From assembly GCF_026314295.1 (NCBI RefSeq), contig NZ_CP111108.1, positions 806,001 through 870,000 of the forward strand: DNA of 64,000 nucleotides. Direction: 5' to 3'. A program made the translations under genes and the position numbers. The notes under the pieces were generated by a model. The model did not search any database. It was not told the DNA's origin and saw only the letters and a program-made list of their open reading frames with translations. The DNA comes from Caproicibacterium sp. BJN0003. Lineage in GTDB: Bacteria > Bacillota > Clostridia > Oscillospirales > Acutalibacteraceae. Each line of letters begins with the position of its first letter. Positions within the stretch are counted from its first letter, which is position 1. Below are positions 8,935 through 18,013 of this stretch, piece by piece.

Positions 8935-10412
8935 ATCTGATTCTTGACGGACATGACTTTCATTATGAGATGGAAGCGCTTTGCCGACTGTTTTATCCCC
9001 TTCAGCCAATTTATGTAATCGAAAAGGGGAATGGCTTGGAAGAACAGTCAAAAGAGGACCCGATTACTGCTTATACCGGAATTCATGCTGAAAACGGAAA
9101 AATTAGATTAACGGCTAGTCTTCAGATTGGATCAAAAAAAGAAACAGCAGAAGATTTTTATCATGCGGAAGATCCGGTGCTTTTTGGAGATGAAAAGGAG
9201 CGGCAGTTGGCGGTCCTCCTTTTTGGACTTTTAAAGGAAGCCTGTGGATTTACGCCGCGTTGGGGGCTCTTAACGGGTGTTCGACCGGTCAAGTTATTTC
9301 GTCGCTTAACAGAAGCCTATGGAGAAAAGGAAGCTTCAAGATATTTTTGCGAGGCCTATTTGGTCAGTCCTGAAAAAATTTCGCTTGCGTCAAAGACGAT
9401 GCATCGAGAAGAAAAAATTCTGGCTCAGAATTCACCGCAGGATTTTAGCTTGTATCTTTCGGTGCCGTTTTGTCCAACCCGGTGTGCCTATTGTTCGTTT
9501 GTTTCTTCCAGTGTAGAAAAAACAATGAAATTAATTCCGCAGTATGTAGAGTTGCTCTGCAAAGAAATAGAGGCTGCGGCGAAGCAGGCGAAAAAGTTAA
9601 ATTTACATCTTGTTTCTGTTTATATGGGTGGTGGAACTCCGACTACTCTGACGGCACAGCAACTAGATCAGGTACTTAGTTGTGTAAAGCGTTTTTTTGA
9701 TCTTTCGTTTTGTCGGGAATATACGGTGGAAGCAGGAAGACCAGATACGATTACATCAGAAAAACTTGCAGTGCTGAAAAAATGCGGTGCAGACCGAATC
9801 AGCATTAATCCACAGACGCTTAACGACCGGATTCTCGAGGTGATCGGAAGACGTCATACGGCAGAACAGACAAGGGAAGCCTTCCTGATGGCAAGAGAAG
9901 CGGGATTTGACAATATCAATATGGATTTGATTGTAGGGCTTCCGGGAGAACCTGTCGAAAGCTTTTATAATACGCTGAATACGCTTTTAGAATGGGCACC
10001 GGAGAGTATAACGGTGCACGATCTCGCACTAAAGCGTTCCTCTCGTCTTTATCAAGAAGGAAAAATTCAGGAAGACGCAGCAGCAGCATCCGTCATGTTG
10101 GATTATGCGGATCGGATTCTGCCGGAAAACGGATATACCCCATATTATCTTTATCGCCAAAGCAGGATGGTTGGCAATTTGGAAAATGTCGGCTTTGCAA
10201 AACCGGGATTTGAAAGTCCTTATAATGTGTTTATTATGGATGAAAGCCAGCATATTTTAGGTTGTGGAGCGGGGGCAGTCACAAAACTCTGTGTACCGCA
10301 GAAATCCGGTCAGCGTATCCGCAGAATTTTTAATTTTAAATATCCTTTTGAATATATTTCTCGTCATGAAGAAATTCTTGAGAGAAAAGAGCAGGTGAGC
10401 GAACTGTCATGA
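8931..10412 (+). CDS. hemZ: Coproporphyrinogen dehydrogenase HemZ-like radical SAM protein
   Basis: A 493-residue radical SAM enzyme of the HemZ/HemN family. The cluster cysteines are C181, C185 and C188 in VPFCPTRCAYCSF; MGGGTPT follows as the SAM-binding glycine motif. The HemZ subgroup has an extra N-terminal domain of about 160 residues, also seen here. Other haem genes are absent nearby, so the true reaction could be coproporphyrinogen oxidation or another HemN-like role. It overlaps both neighbours by four bases (ATGA), so it is part of one translationally coupled run. Confidence 0.87.
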   Translation: MNLILDGHDFHYEMEALCRLFYPLQPIYVIEKGNGLEEQSKEDPITAYTGIHAENGKIRLTASLQIGSKKETAEDFYHAEDPVLFGDEKERQLAVLLFGLLKEACGFTPRWGLLTGVRPVKLFRRLTEAYGEKEASRYFCEAYLVSPEKISLASKTMHREEKILAQNSPQDFSLYLSVPFCPTRCAYCSFVSSSVEKTMKLIPQYVELLCKEIEAAAKQAKKLNLHLVSVYMGGGTPTTLTAQQLDQVLSCVKRFFDLSFCREYTVEAGRPDTITSEKLAVLKKCGADRISINPQTLNDRILEVIGRRHTAEQTREAFLMAREAGFDNINMDLIVGLPGEPVESFYNTLNTLLEWAPESITVHDLALKRSSRLYQEGKIQEDAAAASVMLDYADRILPENGYTPYYLYRQSRMVGNLENVGFAKPGFESPYNVFIMDESQHILGCGAGAVTKLCVPQKSGQRIRRIFNFKYPFEYISRHEEILERKEQVSELS

Positions 10413-11362
10413 AAGAGCAGAAAAATTATGTAAAGCATCTAAACCAGGTAGAGGCAATCAATGACTGTGCAATTCGAAATCCCCAACACCTGATCGATTT
10501 AAGTGAAAAATCGTTTCATAAAGAACTTTCGAATATTGCCGCCGATCTTTTAAAAAGAAAGACAAAAATAGTGCTTTTGGCAGGTCCCAGCAGCAGTGGG
10601 AAGACGACAACAGCTCACATGCTCGGACAGTGTCTCATTGAATTAGGAAATGATGCTCAGGTTATTTCATTGGATGATTTTTATAAAATGCCACAGGAGG
10701 CACCGAAAAACGCAGATGGAACGCCGGATTTTGAATCGATTTATGCGTTGCGGATTGAAGATGTTCAGCGTTCATTAAAAGATCTGATGGAACATAGTGC
10801 ATGTGATAAACCGCAGTTCGATTTTCATCATCACTGTCCTTTTAAAGAATTACAACATATTGCATTGAAACCGGGCGGCATCGCAATTGTAGAAGGCATT
10901 CATGCATTAAATCCAATTTTTTCGGGCGGTATTCCAAAAGAGGGACTTATTAAAATCTATATTAGTGTTAAGCAGGGCATTGAGTATAAAAATGAGCAGC
11001 TTTTAGGGCCAAATGAAGTACGGATGATTCGCAGAATCGTGCGTGATTATGCATTTCGCAGCACAAATCCAGCTCAAACGATTGCCATGTGGCCTTCTGT
11101 GATGAATGGAGAATATCGGTACATTAAGCCATTCCGTTCACAAGCGGATTATACGATTAATTCTCTTCATGCTTATGAGCCCTGTGTCTTTCGAACGCGT
11201 GCAATGGGACTTCTGAGAGATGTGGAAGAATCGGAAGGAAAAGAATATGAGATTGCACAGCAGCTGTTTTTTGTATTGAAACTGTTTCGAGCCATTTCAC
11301 CGGAATTGGTTCCCAAAAATTCTCTTTTAAGAGAATTTCTTGGCGGTGGGTTTTATGATTAA
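10409..11362 (+). CDS. Nucleoside kinase-like protein (PRK/uridine kinase family)
   Basis: A 317-residue P-loop kinase of the phosphoribulokinase/uridine kinase family. Walker A is AGPSSSGKTTTA near residues 58-69; LDDFYKMP and VEGIHALNP are the typical substrate-lid and Walker B motifs. Relatives in Clostridia often carry an N-terminal TGS/threonyl-tRNA-synthetase-like part and reach about 550 residues; here only some 55 residues precede the P-loop. Substrate specificity is uncertain. It starts inside the end of hemZ (ATGA). Confidence 0.82.
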   Translation: MKEQKNYVKHLNQVEAINDCAIRNPQHLIDLSEKSFHKELSNIAADLLKRKTKIVLLAGPSSSGKTTTAHMLGQCLIELGNDAQVISLDDFYKMPQEAPKNADGTPDFESIYALRIEDVQRSLKDLMEHSACDKPQFDFHHHCPFKELQHIALKPGGIAIVEGIHALNPIFSGGIPKEGLIKIYISVKQGIEYKNEQLLGPNEVRMIRRIVRDYAFRSTNPAQTIAMWPSVMNGEYRYIKPFRSQADYTINSLHAYEPCVFRTRAMGLLRDVEESEGKEYEIAQQLFFVLKLFRAISPELVPKNSLLREFLGGGFYD

Positions 11363-11384
11363 CGAATTGTTTACGATTAGGTCA

Positions 11385-11413
11385 TTGCTTTTATCGATTT
11401 AATTTGTTATAAT
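11385..11413 (+). promoter_or_regulatory. Promoter of the zinc-ribbon gene
   Basis: TTGCTT (11385-11390), 17-bp spacer, perfect TATAAT (11408-11413), 66 bases before the start codon. Confidence 0.65.
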
Positions 11414-11478
11414 CAACCCATTATATGGGAAATATACAGAAAATTTTTATCAAAATAGAAACAAAGGAGCGTGTTTTT

Positions 11479-11874
11479 ATGGGACTTTTTGAGGACGTTG
11501 TAATCAATGCAAAATCTGCCGCTGATGTCGTTGGGAAAAAAGCAGAAAAATTTATTGATGTATCAAAGCTTCGGATTAATGCAGCTGATGTGAATAATGA
11601 GATTAGTAAGCAGTTTGAAGCACTTGGACGCGTTGTATACGATGCAAAAAAGACAGATAATCTCTCGGATGAATTGTTGGACGAAAGTGTCAAAACAATC
11701 GATGAACTGTATGAGCAGCTCGATGCAATTAACAATCAGCTTTCTGCAAGCAGCAACAAAATCATCTGCAAGAAGTGTGGCGCTGAAAATGTTTCAGATG
11801 CCACTTACTGCAGCAAATGCGGGAATAAACTTCATGAAGACGAAGAGCAGCAGGAAGGCCCGAAAGAAGAGTAA
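11479..11874 (+). CDS. Zinc-ribbon domain protein, function unknown
   Basis: A 131-residue acidic protein. Residues 1-90 are helical and likely coiled coil (FEDVVINAKSAADVVGKKAE...); a C-terminal zinc ribbon has two CxxC pairs (CKKCG ... CSKCG). ATG 11479 has AAAGGAG upstream. The architecture resembles the small zinc-ribbon proteins common in Clostridia whose role is not known. It stands alone between its own promoter and terminator. Confidence 0.75.
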   Translation: MGLFEDVVINAKSAADVVGKKAEKFIDVSKLRINAADVNNEISKQFEALGRVVYDAKKTDNLSDELLDESVKTIDELYEQLDAINNQLSASSNKIICKKCGAENVSDATYCSKCGNKLHEDEEQQEGPKEE

Positions 11875-11885
11875 TTTTCAAAAGC

Positions 11886-11925
11886 AAAGCGCCCTCAGCA
11901 ATGATTAGCTGGGGGTGTTTCTTTA
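11886..11925 (+). terminator. Terminator after the zinc-ribbon gene
   Basis: Stem GCGCCCTCAGC ... AGCTGGGGGTGT with a seven-base loop, followed by a short T-rich run (TTTCTTT). Confidence 0.6.
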
Positions 11926-11964
11926 TGAGGATCATAGGCTAAAAAGGAAGGGGCTTTAATAAAA

Positions 11965-12798
11965 ATGAGTTATAAAGTGTGGGCATCCTATTTTAGTGCG
12001 ACCGGCACAACAGAGAGAGTTGTAGAACGGATCGCGCAGAGAACAGCAGAAGTTTTGAAGGCAGGAAAAGCGGAAACCTTTGATTTTACTTTGCCGGGAG
12101 CAAGAGAAAATGTCAAGGAATTTTCCAAAGGAGATCTAGTGATTTTTGGAGTTCCTGTTTATGCCGGAAGAGTGCCGAATGTTCTGGTCAAATATTTACA
12201 TACGATTAAGGGAAACGGAGCATTAGCAGTTCCGGTTGTCTGTTATGGAAATCGAAATTTTGATGATGCTCTGATTGAACTGCGTGATATTTTGGAAGAA
12301 GACGGCTTTTTAACAATTGCAGGTGCTGCTTTTATTGGAGAACATTCTTTTTCGACGATTTTGGCAGCAGGACGTCCGGATGCGGATGACCTCCAGAAAG
12401 CGGATCGTTTTGCAGAAGAAGTTTGCGCGATACTTCCTCATTTGCCGCAGGAGCACCAGCCGGTCAAAGTAGAAGGCGAGGAGCCGTATCGCCCCTATTA
12501 TGTGCCGCGGGACCGCAAGGGAGAAAAGGTTAATATCCTAAAAGTAAAGCCGAAGACGAACGATGATTGCATTAACTGCGGACTTTGTGCCAGAGTTTGT
12601 CCGATGGGTTCGATCAGCGCAGAGAATGTCCGAGAATTTATCGGGATCTGCATTAAATGCGGGGCCTGCGTGAAAAAATGTCCTCAGCACGCCAAATATT
12701 ACGATGATCATAACTATCTCTATCATCAGCGTGAGTTGGAACTAGGATTTGAACGTCGGGCAGAGCCGGTTACTTTTTTGTCGGAATCGATGGGATAA
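11965..12798 (+). CDS. EFR1-family flavodoxin-ferredoxin protein
   Basis: A 277-residue two-part redox protein. The N-terminal half is flavodoxin-like (SYFSATGTTERV near residues 9-20 for FMN phosphate). The C-terminal part holds two 4Fe-4S sets: C202/C205/C208/C212 and C229/C232/C235/C239. This arrangement is the EFR1 family of anaerobes; the electron partner is unknown. The start has AAGGAAGGGG about 11 bases upstream. Single-gene unit ended by a strong terminator. Confidence 0.88.
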   Translation: MSYKVWASYFSATGTTERVVERIAQRTAEVLKAGKAETFDFTLPGARENVKEFSKGDLVIFGVPVYAGRVPNVLVKYLHTIKGNGALAVPVVCYGNRNFDDALIELRDILEEDGFLTIAGAAFIGEHSFSTILAAGRPDADDLQKADRFAEEVCAILPHLPQEHQPVKVEGEEPYRPYYVPRDRKGEKVNILKVKPKTNDDCINCGLCARVCPMGSISAENVREFIGICIKCGACVKKCPQHAKYYDDHNYLYHQRELELGFERRAEPVTFLSESMG

Positions 12799-12805
12799 AA
12801 GAAGG

Positions 12806-12845
12806 AAAAACGGATTGGAATGAAAAATTCTGATCCGTTTTTTTC
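12806..12845 (+). terminator. Terminator after EFR1 gene
   Basis: AAAACGGATTGGAAT ... ATTCTGATCCGTTTTTTT: about 13 pairs with one mismatch, then a T run. Confidence 0.8.
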
Positions 12846-12923
12846 ATTTTGGGGAAATCATCATAATCTGTCCGTTTTTTCCGTATTTATCAAACAAGCA
12901 GATACGGGAAAAGAGGATGCATT

Positions 12924-14648
12924 ATGAAAACACGTCGGCAGGGGTTTTTAAAAGGAGCAGCGATCCTGATGGGCGCTGTAGCAATTGTAAAACTTCTCGG
13001 GGCTTTTTTTAAGATTCCGCTGAGCTGGATCTTAACTCCGGTTGGAATGTCTTATTTTGGCAGCGCATATTCTTTGTATTTTCCAATTTACAGTTTATCG
13101 GCGGCCGGATTTCCAGTGGCTATTTCTCACCTTGTCAGTGAATGCTGTGCAAAAGGAAGATTTCGCGATGTTCGTATCATTCATCAGATTTCGGTCAAGC
13201 TATTCCTATGTGTTGGGCTCTTTGGTTTTACACTGATGCTCCTTTTGGCGCCGCCGTATGCGCAGCTGTCATCTGCCGGACAGGCGAGAAGTTTGCTGCC
13301 GGCAATTTGGGCATTGGCACCGAGCATCTTTTTTTGCAGTATGATCTCAGTTTACAGAGGATTTTATGAGGGACTAAGAGATATGGTCCCTACAGCAGTT
13401 TCTCAAATTTTAGAGGCACTTTGCCGATTGATTTTTGGGCTTGCTTTTTCGATTAAGACTGTGCAGATTGCTGCCGAGGAGTATGCAGCAAGCAAGACTG
13501 TTTGGGGCGTTTCACAACCTACAGAGGAATATGCACGTTTAGCGGCACTCCCAATGGCAGCTGCCGGAGCAATTTTCGGCGTCACGATCGGCAGCGTGGT
13601 CAGCTTCTTTTATCTCTGGTGCCATTATCGAAAGACTGGGGATGGAATCACACAGCAGCAGATCACAGCTTCTCCAAAGGCATCGGAACCAAAGCTGCTT
13701 CTCAAAAATTTATGGCATATGGCACTGCCTGTAGCGTTGGGATCACTGGCGGTCAATCTTTCTACTCTGGCAGATGCAGCGTGGCTCAATGCAGGGCTGC
13801 GGATTTTAATGGGGAAAAACGCCGCTTCTTTATTAACTCAGTATGCAGGAGAACTGCCTACGGAAGTAATTCGCTTGGGAGAGGTTCCCTCTTACCTTTA
13901 TGGGTGTTTTACAAATGCGACCACTTTGTTTTTGCTGATTCCAACGCTTACTCAGGCTCTTGGAATCAGTGCACTTCCCAATGTTACTGCCGCATGGGCA
14001 GCAGGTTCTAAAAAACAAATTGCAGATTCTTTAAAAATGGTTTTTAGTGTCGCTGCACTTTTGGCAATTCCGGCGGGACTTGGAATCTCTTTTCTGGCAA
14101 AACCGATCTGTACTTTTCTTTATGGACCACAAAACGCTCCTGGAATCACAGGCAAAATTTTGTTTTATCTCGGCTTTGCTGCAATCTTTTCTGCCCTTGG
14201 CACCTCGGTTAACAGTTTGCTGCAGGCGGTAGGAAGAGCGGATATTCCTGTTAAAATTCTTGGAGTCGGATTACTTGTCAAGGTAATCATGAACTGGATC
14301 TTGGTGCCTATGCCGCAGTGGAATGTGCTGGGAGCAGCGTTCAGCACACTTTTGAGTTATTTTGTTATTTTGGTACTTGGGCTTCATTTCCTGCACAAAG
14401 TTACAGGGGTTCAGATGCGAATGTTTTCATTGCTTTGGAAACCAATATTAGGCGGAATATGCTGTGTAGCGGTTGCCCTAACGACTGAAAAGATACTCAG
14501 TGGATATTTTCACATAGCTGTTGCTGTTTTAGCCGCTATTTTGGCTGCAGTGGTTATATATTTGCTGATTTGTGCAATCCTACATGCGATTCCACGTGAG
14601 GTCGCAAAGAAACGCAGATTTCGGGAAAAAAAGAAGGATTGTACTTGA
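12924..14648 (+). CDS. Oligosaccharide flippase-family protein (SpoVB/YabM-like)
   Basis: A 574-residue polytopic membrane protein of the MOP/MviN-MATE superfamily with about 14 hydrophobic segments. The N-terminus (FLKGAAILMGAVAIVKLLGA) is typical of the SpoVB/YabM group, thought to flip lipid-linked glycan precursors. It is followed by mazG, HU and rqcP, the order known from the Bacillus yabM-yabN-yabO region, which favours a YabM-like assignment over SpoVB proper. The exact substrate is not visible from the sequence. Confidence 0.85.
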   Translation: MKTRRQGFLKGAAILMGAVAIVKLLGAFFKIPLSWILTPVGMSYFGSAYSLYFPIYSLSAAGFPVAISHLVSECCAKGRFRDVRIIHQISVKLFLCVGLFGFTLMLLLAPPYAQLSSAGQARSLLPAIWALAPSIFFCSMISVYRGFYEGLRDMVPTAVSQILEALCRLIFGLAFSIKTVQIAAEEYAASKTVWGVSQPTEEYARLAALPMAAAGAIFGVTIGSVVSFFYLWCHYRKTGDGITQQQITASPKASEPKLLLKNLWHMALPVALGSLAVNLSTLADAAWLNAGLRILMGKNAASLLTQYAGELPTEVIRLGEVPSYLYGCFTNATTLFLLIPTLTQALGISALPNVTAAWAAGSKKQIADSLKMVFSVAALLAIPAGLGISFLAKPICTFLYGPQNAPGITGKILFYLGFAAIFSALGTSVNSLLQAVGRADIPVKILGVGLLVKVIMNWILVPMPQWNVLGAAFSTLLSYFVILVLGLHFLHKVTGVQMRMFSLLWKPILGGICCVAVALTTEKILSGYFHIAVAVLAAILAAVVIYLLICAILHAIPREVAKKRRFREKKKDCT

Positions 14649-14673
14649 AAAAACTGTAAAGATACGGTAAAAT
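14645..14673 (+). promoter_or_regulatory. Promoter of mazG
   Basis: TTGAAA (14645-14650), 17-bp spacer, TAAAAT (14668-14673), overlapping the end of the flippase gene. Confidence 0.6.
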
Positions 14674-14715
14674 AAAAATACCCAGTTTTTGAGTCAAAGG
14701 GGGAAGCATCTTCTG

Positions 14716-15387
14716 ATGGCTTTTTCGATCAAAGAACATTATGATTTTCAGGATATGCTGGAGATCATGAAAATCCTGCGGGCACCGAATGGCTGCCCAT
14801 GGGATCGGGAGCAGGATCATCATTCCATTCGCAATAATTTTATCGAAGAAACTTATGAGGCGGTTGAAGCCATTGATACAGATAATGTCGACCTTATGCG
14901 TGAGGAGCTAGGCGATGTTTTGCTGCAGGTGCTTTTTCACTGTCAGATTGAAAGTGAAAAAGGGAATTTTACTTTTGCTGACGTGGTAGATGAATTGGCA
15001 CATAAGATGATCGAACGTCATCCGCATGTCTTTTCTACGGTAAAAGTGAATTCTTCTAAGGAAGTGCTCAAGAATTGGGATGTGATTAAGAATCACACCA
15101 AACATCGGGATTCTGGTTCTGAGGTATTAAAAGCAGTTTCACCGGCGTTGCCTGCACTGATGCGTGCGGCAAAAGTACAAAAGAAAGCTCAGAAACTTGG
15201 TTTTCCAGAAGAGATCAAAGCAGAAGAAAATGAGAAAACAATTTCGCCGGAAAAAGCGGGAGCGTATTTGTTTGAAGCCGTTCGGGCTGTCAAAAAGGCC
15301 GGTGTAGAGCCGGAAGAAATGCTCTCCAAAGAAACAGAAGCATATCTTTCGAGATATGAATCATGGGAAAAATCTTCCGGAAAATAA
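14716..15387 (+). CDS. mazG: Nucleoside triphosphate pyrophosphohydrolase MazG
   Basis: A 223-residue house-cleaning NTP pyrophosphatase. [15 protein letters not shown] and [11 protein letters not shown] with [13 protein letters not shown] give the EExxE ... ExxD metal motif. ATG 14716 lies 12 bases after AAAGGGGG; a TTG at 14689 is the alternative but would precede that site. It is slightly shorter than the two-domain E. coli protein (about 260). The gene sits between the flippase and HU genes, as in other Clostridia. Confidence 0.92.
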   Translation: MAFSIKEHYDFQDMLEIMKILRAPNGCPWDREQDHHSIRNNFIEETYEAVEAIDTDNVDLMREELGDVLLQVLFHCQIESEKGNFTFADVVDELAHKMIERHPHVFSTVKVNSSKEVLKNWDVIKNHTKHRDSGSEVLKAVSPALPALMRAAKVQKKAQKLGFPEEIKAEENEKTISPEKAGAYLFEAVRAVKKAGVEPEEMLSKETEAYLSRYESWEKSSGK

Positions 15388-15460
15388 AAATGGTTTGTTC
15401 TCGGCATCTGCCGATGAATATGAAAGGAAATTGCTAGAAATTTTAGGAGGTAAAAAGATT

Positions 15461-15736
15461 ATGAACAAAACGGAACTGATCGCTGCCGTAGCAGAAAAGG
15501 CTAATCTTTCTAAAAAGGACGCAGACAGTGCAATCGCTGCTGTCATTGATACTGTCGTAGAAACTGTTGCAAAAGAAGATAAGGTTCAGCTGGTAGGTTT
15601 TGGTACTTTTGAGTGCCGTCATCGCAGTGCCCGTAAAGGCCGCGATCCCCGTACCAATAAAGAGATCGAGATCCCCGCTTCCAAGATTCCGGCATTTAAG
15701 GCTGGCAAAGCGTTTAAGGACGCAGTTTCTAAGTAA
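15461..15736 (+). CDS. hup: HU family DNA-binding protein
   Basis: A 91-residue nucleoid protein. [21 protein letters not shown] begins the helical dimerisation part; [20 protein letters not shown] is the DNA-embracing arm with the RxxRxGRxP signature. ATG 15461 has TAGGAGG upstream. It lies between mazG and rqcP and is ended by a strong terminator. Confidence 0.96.
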   Translation: MNKTELIAAVAEKANLSKKDADSAIAAVIDTVVETVAKEDKVQLVGFGTFECRHRSARKGRDPRTNKEIEIPASKIPAFKAGKAFKDAVSK

Positions 15737-15751
15737 GCGAAAGATGAATGC

Positions 15752-15798
15752 GGCAGTGATGTGATTTTTTAGATCATATTGCTGCCTTTTATTTTTTT
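15752..15798 (+). terminator. Terminator after HU gene
   Basis: GGCAGTGATGTGAT ... ATCATATTGCTGCC with a six-base loop, followed by TTTTATTTTTTT. It lies just before rqcP, so rqcP expression may depend on read-through or on an unseen promoter. Confidence 0.75.
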
Positions 15799-15817
15799 GA
15801 AAGAAGGAGACGACAAA

Positions 15818-16072
15818 ATGCGTCTTGACAAGTATTTGAAAGTTTCCAGACTGATTAAACGGCGTACCGTTGCAAACGAAGCTTGCGATGCCGGAAAAGT
15901 TTTGGTCAATCAAAAGCCTGCACGAGCCTCTTATGACGTCAAAGAGGGAGATCTTTTGGAGATTACGCTCGGCTCAAAAATGATTCGGGCAAAAGTGTTG
16001 TCGGTTCAGGAATATGCGACAAAAGATTATGCGGGGACCATGTACCAAATTTTGGAGGATTCTCAATCTTAA
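15818..16072 (+). CDS. rqcP: S4-domain protein RqcP (YabO-like)
   Basis: An 84-residue S4 RNA-binding protein (MRLDKYLKVSRLIKRRT at the start, GKVLVN and ITLG later). RqcP binds the large ribosomal subunit and helps RqcH add C-terminal alanine tails on stalled nascent chains. ATG 15818 has AGAAGGAGA upstream. In many endospore formers the next genes are yabP and yabQ; here a terminator and a convergent gene follow instead. Confidence 0.9.
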   Translation: MRLDKYLKVSRLIKRRTVANEACDAGKVLVNQKPARASYDVKEGDLLEITLGSKMIRAKVLSVQEYATKDYAGTMYQILEDSQS

Positions 16073-16160
16073 TTCATTCGCAGTAATTACAGAAAAAATA
16101 AATTTGAGCATTTTGGGGTCCCATATTTATTTTTAAAATACTTCTTAAAATTTGAAATAT

Positions 16161-16197
16161 AAAAATCGGCATGATAACGCATCATGCCGATTTTTTA
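16161..16197. terminator. Bidirectional terminator
   Basis: Perfect stem AAAATCGGCATGAT ... ATCATGCCGATTTTTT with a five-base loop; A tract on one side and T tract on the other, serving rqcP and the convergent gene at 16218. Confidence 0.85.
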
Positions 16198-16217
16198 AGA
16201 TCAAATATTTTTGGTGA

Positions 16218-16607
16218 TTAGGTTTTCTTTACAAACACAGTTTGGCATTTCGGACAGGTGATTTCAATTTTTCCCCGTCCTTTTGGAACACGAAGGGTGG
16301 CTTTGCATTTTGGACAATGAAAATACCGATGTGTTTTGTCCTTTTGATGTCTAAAAAGGCTTAAGATGCGGCTGGAGATAGGACTCCAGATTCCCAGGAA
16401 AGCCTGATTTTCCGCCCAGCGTTTTTCGTGATTGCGCGAAAACATTCGGAAAAAGGACCAAATGATAGCAGCAAACCCGAGGTAATAAAGGAACCATAAG
16501 CCGGTTAGTTGACCAATGAGAGCAAGGACCATGTAAAGAACCAGTAAAGCAATATTTAATTGGTCGGTACCGTGTCGCCCATACATAAATTTTTGAAGCC
16601 AATTCAT
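16218..16607 (-). CDS. Small membrane protein with C-terminal zinc ribbon
   Basis: Called here as 129 residues: N-terminal MNWLQKFMYGRHGTDQLN, two hydrophobic segments (about 17-36 and 38-55), a basic linker, and a zinc ribbon with CPKCKATL and CPKCQTVF. The RHGTDQLN start and RYFHCPKC region match a conserved unknown family in Clostridia as I recall it, so I prefer ATG 16607, with AAGGGA about 12 bases upstream. In-frame extensions to ATG 16691 or TTG 16724 exist and would add a third hydrophobic segment. No function is assigned. Confidence 0.7.
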   Translation of the reverse strand: MNWLQKFMYGRHGTDQLNIALLVLYMVLALIGQLTGLWFLYYLGFAAIIWSFFRMFSRNHEKRWAENQAFLGIWSPISSRILSLFRHQKDKTHRYFHCPKCKATLRVPKGRGKIEITCPKCQTVFVKKT

Positions 16608-16812
16608 CAGAAAGAACATTCCCTTCGTCACTATTGAAATGATTGTAACGCCAATGCTTATGAAAAACAATCCCTTTTTGAAAGGATTCATAAAAAGTTC
16701 AAGATGATGGAAAGCTTTTTCCAAATTTGATAATTCTAAAAGAGAATTTATTAAATCTTATTTTGCTTATAATGGAAAAAGAACTGTTCAAAAGAATGAA
16801 AGAGGAATTATC

Positions 16813-17967
16813 ATGAAAACAGAGACAATTTATTATGAGAACCCGTATTGCAGGCGCTTTCGGGGAAAAGTTCTCTCCTGCGAACCAAAAGGGAAAACCT
16901 GGCAGGTAGAACTTGACCGTACTGCTTTTTATCCGGAAGGGGGAGGCCAGCCGGGGGATCAGGGAGTCCTTAATACGGTCAATGTGTTGGATACAAAGGA
17001 AAAAGACGGAATTATCTTTCATGAGACAGACTGCCCTTTAGAAGAGGGCTCTTATGTGACGGGTGGCATTAATTGGTCGCTTCGTCTTTCGAGAATGCAG
17101 GAGCATACAGGAGAACATATCGTATCAGGAATTATTCATCGGCTGTTTGGCTTTAATAATGTGGGATTTCATATGGGCAGCGAATGTGTTACGCTGGATT
17201 TGGACGGCGTTTTAACGCAAGATCAGCTGCATATTGTAGAGTTGATGGCAAACGATGCGGTCTACCAAAATGAAAAGGTAGAGATCACCTACCCGAGTGC
17301 AGAAGAATTGGAGAAGATTGATTATCGCAGCAAAAAGGAATTGACAGGCGCAGTGCGAATTGTAACGATTCCGGGGTATGATGTTTGTGCTTGTTGTGGG
17401 ACACATGTTTCTCATACCGGAGAGATCGGAGCAATTAAACTGATTGGGTTCTTGCATTATAAAGGCGGAATTCGGATCAGTATGCTCTGCGGAATTCGGG
17501 CGGTACAGGATTACGAAGTGAGACAAAACAGTGTATCAGCTGTCAGTGCCCTCCTTTCTGCAAAGCCAGGAGAGATTGCGAAGGCCGTCGAACGCCTAAA
17601 AGAAAGTGAAACACAGCTTCGTCAGGAGAATGCTGAACTTCGGCATCAGCTCTTGGAGATGAAAGCAAAAACGCTGGTCCCAGAAAATGGAGTCTTTTGT
17701 ATTTTTGAAAAGGGCTTAAAAGGGGACGACCTGCGTAGCTTTTGTCTGGAGCTAAAGAAAAAGAGCCGTTTGGCGGCTGTCTTTAGCGGGGAAGACGAAA
17801 GATATCAGTATGCGCTTTCTTCGGACAATGATTCCCGCGCGGTTGGAAAGGCGCTCAATGCAGCACTTCATGGCCGTGGGGGAGGAAAACCGGAATTAGT
17901 ACAGGGAAGTGTACAAGCCCAAGAAGAAAAAATCAGAGATTATTTTAAAGCTCTCAACCAAAAATAG
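16813..17967 (+). CDS. Alanyl-tRNA editing protein (AlaX-L type)
   Basis: A 384-residue free-standing editing enzyme that hydrolyses mischarged Ser- or Gly-tRNA(Ala). FYPEGGGQPGDQG and the zinc ligands HTGEH (H98, H102) with CACCGTHVSHTGEIG match the AlaRS second additional domain; a C-terminal DHHA1-like part with coiled coil (about 250-280) follows and ends with HGRGGGKPELVQG. That full set corresponds to the long AlaX form. ATG 16813 follows AAAGAGG. Ends at a shared terminator facing metH. Confidence 0.92.
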   Translation: MKTETIYYENPYCRRFRGKVLSCEPKGKTWQVELDRTAFYPEGGGQPGDQGVLNTVNVLDTKEKDGIIFHETDCPLEEGSYVTGGINWSLRLSRMQEHTGEHIVSGIIHRLFGFNNVGFHMGSECVTLDLDGVLTQDQLHIVELMANDAVYQNEKVEITYPSAEELEKIDYRSKKELTGAVRIVTIPGYDVCACCGTHVSHTGEIGAIKLIGFLHYKGGIRISMLCGIRAVQDYEVRQNSVSAVSALLSAKPGEIAKAVERLKESETQLRQENAELRHQLLEMKAKTLVPENGVFCIFEKGLKGDDLRSFCLELKKKSRLAAVFSGEDERYQYALSSDNDSRAVGKALNAALHGRGGGKPELVQGSVQAQEEKIRDYFKALNQK

Positions 17968-18008
17968 AACAAAAAAAGGGACGGAAAATTCCGTCCCTTT
18001 TTTGTTCT
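17968..18008. terminator. Bidirectional terminator between alaX and metH
   Basis: Nearly perfect 19-bp inverted repeat (GAACAAAAAAAGGGACGGAA and its complement) with a two-base loop, with A and T tracts on either side. Confidence 0.9.
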
Positions 18009-18013
18009 AAGCT

